The position numbers and the translations under genes were made by a program. The notes beneath the pieces were generated by a model that searched no databases, was not told the origin of the DNA, and worked only from the letters and a program-made list of their open reading frames with translations. This document shows, piece by piece, positions 46,973 to 53,586 of a DNA stretch of 53,586 nucleotides. Position 1 is the stretch's first letter. Every line of letters begins with the position of its first letter. The stretch is from contig MEDY01000304.1 in the NCBI GenBank assembly GCA_001724265.1, positions 1 through 53,586 on the forward strand, given 5' to 3'. This DNA is from Rhizaria sp. SCN 62-66 (taxonomy: Eukaryota; Rhizaria, unplaced).

Positions 46973-49900
46973 TTAGCCCCACTGCGAGTCGCCGTAGCTG
47001 TCGTAGCCGAACCCGCCAAACCCGCCATCGCCGCCGCCGCCAAAGGCGCTGAGCGCAGCTACCGCAGCAGCACCCTCGGCGTCGTCATCTTCGGCCTCTG
47101 CTGCTGCTGCTGCTGCTGCTGCTGCGGCGGCGGCCGTACGAGACTTTGTCTTGTTCTTGCGGGCGCTGGCAGCGGCTACGGCGGCGGTTGCGTCCACGAC
47201 AGGGGCCGCAGTTGCAGCCAGTGGTAGGGCTGTCGGAGCAGAAACGGCTACAGGGGCTGGTGCCGCGATGGCAGCGACAGCGGCGGCAGCGGCGGTGGTG
47301 GCGAAGGCTGCGACGGCGGGCGCGGCAGGCGCGACACGGATGGGCGCAGCAGACTTGGCGGCCTTCGCGCTGGCAGCACGCGCCGCTGCTGCCGCCGCCG
47401 CTGCGGCCTCCGCTGCGGCCTCCGCCGCCCTGGCCTTGGCCCTTTGCTGCGCAACAGCTGCGGCAGCCGCCTGCGCCTGCGCCTGTGCCTGTGCCCGCGC
47501 CTCCGCTTGCGCCCGCGCCTGCGCTTGCTGCGCCTGCGCCTCGGCCTCCGCCTGCGCCTGCGCCTCGGCCTCCGCCCGGGCCCCGGCTTCGGCCCGCGCG
47601 CGCGCCCGGTTGGCCTTGGCGCGGGCCCGGACCTCGGCCTCGGCGCGGGCCAGCGCGCCAGCCTCGGTCGCAGCCTTGGCGGCGGACTGGGTCTCCGCCT
47701 CGGCCTCGGCCTCCGCCTCGGCCTCAGCTTCCGCCTCGGCTTCGGCGGCCGCTGCCGCCGCTGCCGCCGCTGCCGCCGCTGCAGCCGCCGCAGCAGCCGC
47801 GGCCGCGGCGGTCGCTGCAGCCACGGAGCTCGCCGCTGAGTCCGCAGTGTCCCAGTCGTTGTGCAGCGCGCCCCCGGTGCCCAGGGCCACGGCGACGGCG
47901 CTTGCGTCGGCGTCAGCGCCAGCGCCAGATCCAACAGCAGCGTCGTCGGGCGCATCATCATCGGCAGCTGCAGCAGCGGTGGCGGTAGCGGCGGCGGCGC
48001 GCGCCTCGGCGCGGGCCTCCCGGGCCTCGCGCCTGCGCCGGAGAGGCGCCAGTGCTGGGGCTGAGGCCGGGCCTGTGTCTGCGTCAGACACAGTTACAGC
48101 AAGAGTCAGCTCGGGGGCCGGGACAGTGGCTTGCGCCGTTGCATTCGCAGCAGCTTCTGCAGCGGCAACAGCAGCTGCTGAAGTCTCAACCTCGGCCTCA
48201 GTCTTGGCGGCGACCTCGGCCCGGGCGGCAATGCGTGCCGCGCGTGCGGCGGCGCGTGCGGCCTTAGCCGCGGCGGCCTCGGCCCTGGCCGCGCTGTGGC
48301 CGAGGTCACCATGAGCAAGCGCGCCGTCGGAGTCGGCGTGGCTGGCCCAGTCCCACAGCACGCCCGCGGTAGCGTCGCCCGCAGCGCTCGCAGCAGCGCC
48401 GGCTTTGGCCCTGCTGCGGCTGCTCGTGCCCGTGCTCGTGTCGTTGCCGGCGAGCGACTTATCGTTACCATCGTCGTCGTCGTCGTCGCCGCTATCGGAG
48501 GTCGAGGGCGAGGGCTCAGGCAGCGTGACCGTGAGGGAGACTGGGGACAGAGACAGACGGGGCGCCGCATCAGCGTCGATGGCGCCAACATCCACAGTGA
48601 GAGCTGTCTTGTCACACACACTCGCATCCGCCGTTGCTGTCACAGTCGCTGCCGCTGCAGTCTTGGCCTCAGCGGCAGCCCTTTCGCGGCGCCGCTGCTG
48701 CCTGCGCTCAGCCTCAGCGGCCTTCGCTGCAACGCGGGCAGCTTTGGCGGCGGCTTTGGCGGCGGCATCGGCCTCTGCAGCGGCCGCGGCCTCGGCATCT
48801 GCATCAGAAGCGTCGCGCTGGGTGGCGGCGTCGGTGGTCGCGCCCGCGTCAGAATCAGACTGCAAATGCCCGCGCTCACGCTCGCTACTGCGAGCGCCAT
48901 CGTCGTCGCGGCTCTTGATTTGACTCTTGCCCTCGCTTGCATCGTTGTCCGAGTCCGAGTCGGAGTCCTTCATGACTGCGGCGCCCTCGACGACAACGAA
49001 GACGAGCGCGACGTTGGCGATGGCGTGAATCACTTCTTCGAAGAAGGCACGCACACTCACCAATCCGCCTCCGCCCACGCGAGCGCGCGGAGCGGTGACA
49101 GCCGTCGCCGGCGCCGCGGCAGCGCTCCCCGCAGCGCTGCCGCTGAGGTACGCGGGGCATGGCAGGGCGCGCGCAGTCGCGAGCGCGCGGCGGCGGCGGC
49201 GGCGCTGGCGGCGCAGCTTGAGCCGCAGCCGGTGGCGCTCGCGGTCGCTGCTGCACGCAGCCAGCGCCGCCGCGGTCGCCGCAGCCGCCGCGGGCAACGC
49301 CAACGACATCACGGAGGCAGCCGGGCTCGATGCAGCGCCGGCAGCAACGACAGCGTTAGTTGCTGACGCTGAAGCGGCGGCTGAGACTGACGAGGGCTGG
49401 CCGAGGACCCAGGTCTTGTAGAGCCAGCGCAGCGCGGGCACGGCGTTGTACAGCGCCAGCACAAAGCGCCGGTCCACGCGCACCTCGCAGTCCAGCGAGG
49501 GCTCCTCGTCTGCGGGCTCCTCTTCCTCCTCCCCGTCCTCGGACTCGGCGCCGTCGTCAGTGTCGCTGTCGTCGGCTGCGCTCCGACCGCCCTTCTTGGG
49601 TTTCGCCGGTTTCGCCTTCGCCCTGCTGGCTGGCGCGGTCACGAGCGCGGCCTCGGAGCACGCGGGGCTGAAGTCCCGCGGCGTCGTGCCGAAGGGCCGC
49701 GTCAGCAGCGGGCGCCGCAGATCCGCCGACGCCGCCAGCACATCCGTCGCGCCCGCGCCCGCGCCGACGCCGCGGTGCCTGGCCGCGGCGCTGGCCACGG
49801 GGCGCGGCGCTGCGGCCGTGGCCGTCGCGGCCGTGTCCGCACTCCTCCTCCCGGAGCCAGCACCAGCGCCGTCAGCGCCAGCGTCGGCGTCGGCGTCAGA

Positions 49901-52900
49901 CTCTGAGCCCGAGTCCCCGCCGCGGCTCATGCCGCCGTCGGCGTCCCTGTTGGCGCGCGCGAAGGCGGCCTCCGCGGCGACGGCGGCCCGCACGCGCGCC
50001 TGCTCCTCCTCGCGCGCGCGGCGGGCCAGAGCCAGGTGCAGGTCCGAGTTGCGGCGCAGCAGGCGGGCCACGCGCGCCGCAACTTGATTCGGGTCCCAGT
50101 ACAGGATGCACCCGACGGGCAGCCGCGGCTCCACCAGAGACACCAGGTCGAACCACAGGTCGGAGGTGAAGGCCTCGCCGCTGCCGGGGACGCCGCACAC
50201 CACGCCGGAGCCAGAGCTAGATCCGGTCGCAGCGGCCGAGCCGCCGTCGACGCCAGCGTCTGTCTCGGCGTCAGTGTCGTCATCGTGGCTTGAGACGGAG
50301 ACGTTGTCGGCGTCATCGTCATCGTCCTCGTACATCCACACGACTTCACCGTGCTTCTGCATCAGCGCCCGCTCACGGTCGCCCTGCGCTGCGCCGTCCC
50401 GCTGCGGTTCACCGAAGCAGGGCGCCGGCGCGGGCCCAAAGCCCGCACTGGCGCTGGCGCGGCCGCGGCGGCGGAGCGCGGCGGCCCACTGCCGCGGCAG
50501 CACCGCCACAGGCACCGACCGCGCCTGCTGTTGCAAGCCCGCGGCGGCAGCGGCTGCGGCGGCAGCGGCCGTACGCGCCGCCTCAGCCTCCGCGGCGGCG
50601 ACAGCAGCAGCGGCGGCGCGCGGCCCGTCGGCCCTATTGTCGCCGTCGCTGTCGTCGCTGCCAGCATCGTCATCGTCATTGTCGTCACTGTCGCCGTAGC
50701 CATAGGCGCCGTCACTGAGCCGCGCCAGCTGCGCTGCGGCCCGCGCGGCCGCGGCCGCCGCCTCAGCGTCGCGCGCGTCTGCAAGAGCGCGCGCAGCGGC
50801 ATCCGCCTCGGCCGCCTTGTCAGCCGCCAGCGCATCATAGATGATCTGCTCGGACAGCCACGGGCACAGCGCCAGACGGCGCCGCGCGCGCGCGGCGGCT
50901 GCAACGGCTTCGGCCTGGGCAGCGCGCGCGCGGGCCGCGGCGGCGACGGCGGCGCGCGCGGCGGGCGTGGCGGCCGCCAGCGACGCCTGCACCGATGTAT
51001 CAAGATCGTGGCCGTGACCAACAATCATGAGAGTTGCTGCTGACTTTCCGGCACCAGTACTGCTTGCGCTGGAGCTGCTGCTGCAGCGAGCAGGGGTGTT
51101 CGAGTCGGCAGATGGAGACAGGGCTTGGCGAGCGCGGGCCAGTGCGAGTGCCCGGACCCGCGCCTCAGACATCGAGCCGACCGCGCCGCTGTTCCCAGAG
51201 CTACTGCTGCCGACAGTGTTGTCAGCGGGTACAAGCACTGCGGTGTTGAGCTGCAACGGGCCCTGAAAGTGGGACGGTGCCAACCATAGCGGTGCTGCGC
51301 GGCCCGGGCTCGCAGCGGCCGCAGCGATTACGGCAGCCGTGGACATGAGCGTCGACCCGACTGTCTGACCGCGCGCACCCTGATCGTGCGCACCGGGGTG
51401 ACCGTGCGCAGGCAGGGCGAAGCGGTGGCGACTAAGCCCTGTGCCGTCGGTGACAGCCGTGAGCAGCGCTGCGGCCACAATCGCCGCCAGAGAAACCGAG
51501 AGCGTCAGGACACTGGTGTGCGGCGCCACGGTGTGAGCGCCATCGATGGCCGCGTGAGGCGGCGGGGACGGCGCGAGCAGAGGCGCGATTTGCGGCACGA
51601 GCAGCACCGCGACGCTTTCGGACAGCAGCGTGCGCGACAGCGCCAGCCCCAGCTCGCGCTCGCTCTCTGCGCCAGCCGTGCTCGTGCTTGCGGGGGCATG
51701 GGCGCCGGTTGTGGCGGTCGCGAGGAGCGCGGCGGCCTCCGCGCGCGCCCAGTGCCAGGCCGCCGCGGAGGGCACGGAGGCAAGCGCGGCGGTAAGCGCG
51801 GCGCGCCGCAGCCACGCCGCCGCTGCAGCGACCGCGGCCGCGTTTTCAGGGCCAGTGTCCGCGTGAGAAGCGCCATCGGCGTCAACGGTGTCAGTGTCGT
51901 CGATATTGCAGTTGTCGCTTTTGGCAGCGGCGTCCGCATCCACATTGGTGTCGTCGGCGTGCCCCGTGTTCGCGTCGTTCCCGTCGCTGTCGTCGTCACC
52001 GCTGCCCTTGTCATGGTGACCGCGAGCCGCAGAAATAGAGCCCACCAAGAGCCCGTGCGCGGCTGCAACCGCGCGCACCGCCACTGCGGACGACGCTGGA
52101 GCCGACGCCGGCTGCGAGCCTGCGCCGGCGCCACGAGTCGCCGTAGCGTCAGCGGCGGTGGCCGTGGAGGGTGGCAGCCGGACCTGCAGCGCGGCGGCAA
52201 GGTCTTGCGCCGTGCAGAGCGCCGCAGAGTCGCCACCGACGCGCCCGACAGCGTTGGGCGCGGCCACGGCCCTCGCGCCACCACCACTGGTGACAGCGGG
52301 CGCGCGCGTGGCAGCCACCGCCCTGTTCACGCTGCTGCTCGAACGGGCGCCAACTGCAGTGACAGCAGGCGCAGTGGCCGTGGGCGCCGAGTCGCGCGCG
52401 CGCAGGCCCCGCGCGGCGCCGACACCAGTGCCCGGGTCCAGGCAGCGGGCCAGCGCGCGCTGCTGCAGCTGCCGCAGCCACATCCGCGCGCGCGCACGCG
52501 TTTGCACCGCAGCTGCGGGACTACAGGTAGTTGCGCTCGACAAGGCAGCGGTGGGCGCTGCAACCGAAGCGGCTGCGATCGAGAGCATCGAGCGCAGAAG
52601 CGGGCCCCGCAGAGACATCACAGCTGCAACAGTACCCGAGCTCGCGTCAGAGCCGGATCCGTGGGCCGCGGGCGCAGCCGCGGCAGCGAGCATTGCAGCG
52701 CGCAGCAGCAGAGGCAGCGGCAGCAGTGGAGGCGCCGGCCCGGACGCCCGCGCCCCGGGAGCGGCCACTGCAGCAACTGCGGCTGCTGCTGCCTCTGCCG
52801 CGGCGGCGGCGCCTCGGTCCGCGACCGCGGCCATGACGCTCCGCGTCGGTAGTGGCAGCCCCGCGCCCGCGACGTACGCGCGCTCCCACGCAGCAGCGCG

Positions 52901-53586
52901 CCCTAAGGGGGTACTTACATCCAGCGACGAGCTTGCGCTGCCGGCGATGTCGGTCTTGCGGCCATTGCCCGCGGAGACAGCAGGGCCGCGGCCAGCCTCA
53001 GGACCGAAACTGGCCTCAGGACCCAGGCGGGCCGCGGTGGCGACCGAGAGCGGCGCGGTGAGCGTGAGCAGCACGTCCAGCCCGTCCCGCGCCACAGAGC
53101 GCAGCGCCGCGCCGTCGCGCCCGCGTCCCGCCGCCGCAGCCACAGCGGCAATCGCGCCAGCGCCGGCGTCAGTCACCGGGTCGAGCGCAGTTGGAGAAGC
53201 ACCAGCGGTCGCGGCTGCTCCTGCGCGCGCGTGCTGCTGCTGCTGTTGTTGTTCCCAGCGGCGCCTCTCGTCTGCGATCTCAACGGCGAGCTGCACGAGC
53301 GCAGACGACAAGCCACCCGCAACGCCCCGCGCCACGAGCGCGCCTGCGCGCCGCAGCAGCCGCTCGCTCGCACCCGCAGCCTCCGCCGCGGCCGCAGCTG
53401 CCGCAGCCGCCGCGCGCCCCTGCGGCGGCCAGCTCCCCGCGCCGGCGGCGGCCACGGGCGTCGCGGTGCTGAGCGTGTGGATGAGGGCGAGTGCCTCGCG
53501 CCGCCGCTGCCGCGCCTGCCAGCCCCGCATGCGCGCCGCGCCCGCGGCGGCCTCGGCGCCTGCCAGCGCGCGCGCGAGCGCGGCCG
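46973..53586 (-). CDS. Giant Ala-rich low-complexity protein, 5' end beyond the window (partial)
   Basis: The frame runs from TAA 46973 to the right edge (over 2200 codons). An ATG at 53530 exists, but the frame is open upstream of it, so the start may lie outside. Most of the protein is Ala with Ser, Asp and Glu. There are acidic runs (DSDDNDDDDAGSDDSDGD), poly-Ala, and an (Ala-Glu)n stretch near the C terminus that should be a very long charged helix. Short conserved-looking islands stand out: LCPWLSEQIIYDAL; SDLWFDLVSLVEPRLPVGC then ILYWDPNQVAARVARLLRR; RFVLALYNAVPALRWLYKTW; and VRAFFEEVIHAIANVALVFV. The C terminus is GFGGFGYDSYGDSQWG. These islands suggest one folded domain dispersed by low-complexity insertions, as in the PP2C gene. 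Function unknown. Confidence 0.75.
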   Translation of the reverse strand, partial: AALARALAGAEAAAGAARMRGWQARQRRREALALIHTLSTATPVAAAGAGSWPPQGRAAAAAAAAAAEAAGASERLLRRAGALVARGVAGGLSSALVQLAVEIADERRRWEQQQQQQHARAGAAATAGASPTALDPVTDAGAGAIAAVAAAAGRGRDGAALRSVARDGLDVLLTLTAPLSVATAARLGPEASFGPEAGRGPAVSAGNGRKTDIAGSASSSLDVSTPLGRAAAWERAYVAGAGLPLPTRSVMAAVADRGAAAAAEAAAAAVAAVAAPGARASGPAPPLLPLPLLLRAAMLAAAAAPAAHGSGSDASSGTVAAVMSLRGPLLRSMLSIAAASVAAPTAALSSATTCSPAAAVQTRARARMWLRQLQQRALARCLDPGTGVGAARGLRARDSAPTATAPAVTAVGARSSSSVNRAVAATRAPAVTSGGGARAVAAPNAVGRVGGDSAALCTAQDLAAALQVRLPPSTATAADATATRGAGAGSQPASAPASSAVAVRAVAAAHGLLVGSISAARGHHDKGSGDDDSDGNDANTGHADDTNVDADAAAKSDNCNIDDTDTVDADGASHADTGPENAAAVAAAAAWLRRAALTAALASVPSAAAWHWARAEAAALLATATTGAHAPASTSTAGAESERELGLALSRTLLSESVAVLLVPQIAPLLAPSPPPHAAIDGAHTVAPHTSVLTLSVSLAAIVAAALLTAVTDGTGLSRHRFALPAHGHPGAHDQGARGQTVGSTLMSTAAVIAAAAASPGRAAPLWLAPSHFQGPLQLNTAVLVPADNTVGSSSSGNSGAVGSMSEARVRALALARARQALSPSADSNTPARCSSSSSASSTGAGKSAATLMIVGHGHDLDTSVQASLAAATPAARAAVAAAARARAAQAEAVAAAARARRRLALCPWLSEQIIYDALAADKAAEADAAARALADARDAEAAAAAARAAAQLARLSDGAYGYGDSDDNDDDDAGSDDSDGDNRADGPRAAAAAVAAAEAEAARTAAAAAAAAAAGLQQQARSVPVAVLPRQWAAALRRRGRASASAGFGPAPAPCFGEPQRDGAAQGDRERALMQKHGEVVWMYEDDDDDADNVSVSSHDDDTDAETDAGVDGGSAAATGSSSGSGVVCGVPGSGEAFTSDLWFDLVSLVEPRLPVGCILYWDPNQVAARVARLLRRNSDLHLALARRAREEEQARVRAAVAAEAAFARANRDADGGMSRGGDSGSESDADADAGADGAGAGSGRRSADTAATATAAAPRPVASAAARHRGVGAGAGATDVLAASADLRRPLLTRPFGTTPRDFSPACSEAALVTAPASRAKAKPAKPKKGGRSAADDSDTDDGAESEDGEEEEEPADEEPSLDCEVRVDRRFVLALYNAVPALRWLYKTWVLGQPSSVSAAASASATNAVVAAGAASSPAASVMSLALPAAAAATAAALAACSSDRERHRLRLKLRRQRRRRRRALATARALPCPAYLSGSAAGSAAAAPATAVTAPRARVGGGGLVSVRAFFEEVIHAIANVALVFVVVEGAAVMKDSDSDSDNDASEGKSQIKSRDDDGARSSERERGHLQSDSDAGATTDAATQRDASDADAEAAAAAEADAAAKAAAKAARVAAKAAEAERRQQRRRERAAAEAKTAAAATVTATADASVCDKTALTVDVGAIDADAAPRLSLSPVSLTVTLPEPSPSTSDSGDDDDDDGNDKSLAGNDTSTGTSSRSRAKAGAAASAAGDATAGVLWDWASHADSDGALAHGDLGHSAARAEAAAAKAARAAARAARIAARAEVAAKTEAEVETSAAAVAAAEAAANATAQATVPAPELTLAVTVSDADTGPASAPALAPLRRRREAREARAEARAAAATATAAAAADDDAPDDAAVGSGAGADADASAVAVALGTGGALHNDWDTADSAASSVAAATAAAAAAAAAAAAAAAAAAAAAAEAEAEAEAEAEAEAEAETQSAAKAATEAGALARAEAEVRARAKANRARARAEAGARAEAEAQAQAEAEAQAQQAQARAQAEARAQAQAQAQAAAAAVAQQRAKARAAEAAAEAAAAAAAAARAASAKAAKSAAPIRVAPAAPAVAAFATTAAAAAVAAIAAPAPVAVSAPTALPLAATAAPVVDATAAVAAASARKNKTKSRTAAAAAAAAAAAAEAEDDDAEGAAAVAALSAFGGGGDGGFGGFGYDSYGDSQWG
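47693..47745 (-). repeat. Repeat encoding (Ala-Glu)n
   Basis: GCCTCG/GCCTCC-type hexamers read on the minus strand as alternating Ala and Glu within the giant gene, followed by poly-Ala. Confidence 0.85.

Noticed and set aside
1-53586. Bacterial origin (high GC, long uninterrupted genes)
   Set aside because: Spliceosomal introns and eukaryote-only proteins (Notchless, eL32, eEF1B-gamma, Nup50, YIP1) exclude it. No operons or Shine-Dalgarno sites are seen.

Overview
This is nuclear DNA from a eukaryote, most likely a protist or other early-branching, intron-poor lineage. It carries eEF1B-gamma, ribosomal protein eL32, Notchless, a RanBD nucleoporin, an AMPK/Snf1 kinase, a YIP1-family Golgi protein, a PP2C phosphatase, a Cet1-type mRNA 5'-triphosphatase and a BolA2-like protein, several of them interrupted by spliceosomal introns. 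Coding regions are very GC-rich and full of Ala, Ser, Gly, Pro and Gln homopolymers; gaps between genes are AT-rich. I cannot name the species from sequence alone. A strict extended 5' splice site and a separate fungal/protist-type RNA triphosphatase argue against animals and land plants.

Layout. At 1-9 kb lie a partial coiled-coil gene (minus), a 1568-residue low-complexity protein (plus) and an Ala-rich protein (minus). At 9.4-18 kb lie an unknown helical protein (plus), Notchless/NLE1 (minus), a candidate tiny spliced secreted-peptide gene (plus), a spliced 78-residue protein that is one third histidine (minus), and a Nup50/Nup2-like nucleoporin (minus). At 18.4-28.5 kb lie eEF1B-gamma (plus), AMPK alpha with a huge poly-Gln tail (minus), YIP1 (minus) and a 1.4 kb AT-rich gap. 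At 28.5-36 kb is a 2488-residue PP2C phosphatase whose catalytic core is split by about 1000 residues. At 37.7-43.2 kb lie eL32 (plus) and a predicted myristoylated 1142-residue protein (plus). At 43.9-46.5 kb are a four-exon RNA triphosphatase (minus) and BolA2 (plus). From 47 kb to the right edge is a giant Ala-rich protein (minus), open at its 5' end.

The nine coding introns in recognised or repeat-supported genes all begin GTACGT and end CAG, and most follow within a few codons of the start. In non-coding DNA this hexamer occurs only three other times; one of those defines the small secreted-peptide candidate and one a possible 5'-UTR intron. Divergent pairs (NLE1/peptide, Nup50/eEF1B-gamma, triphosphatase/BolA2) have only 275-310 bp between start codons.

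The items most worth a second look are: an in-frame TAG between the only plausible ATG and the AMPK kinase domain, in a window where none of 15 gene models stops with TAG; the split PP2C domain; an eL32 lacking about 20 of the family's most conserved residues; and the two small spliced genes at 14.7-15.5 kb.
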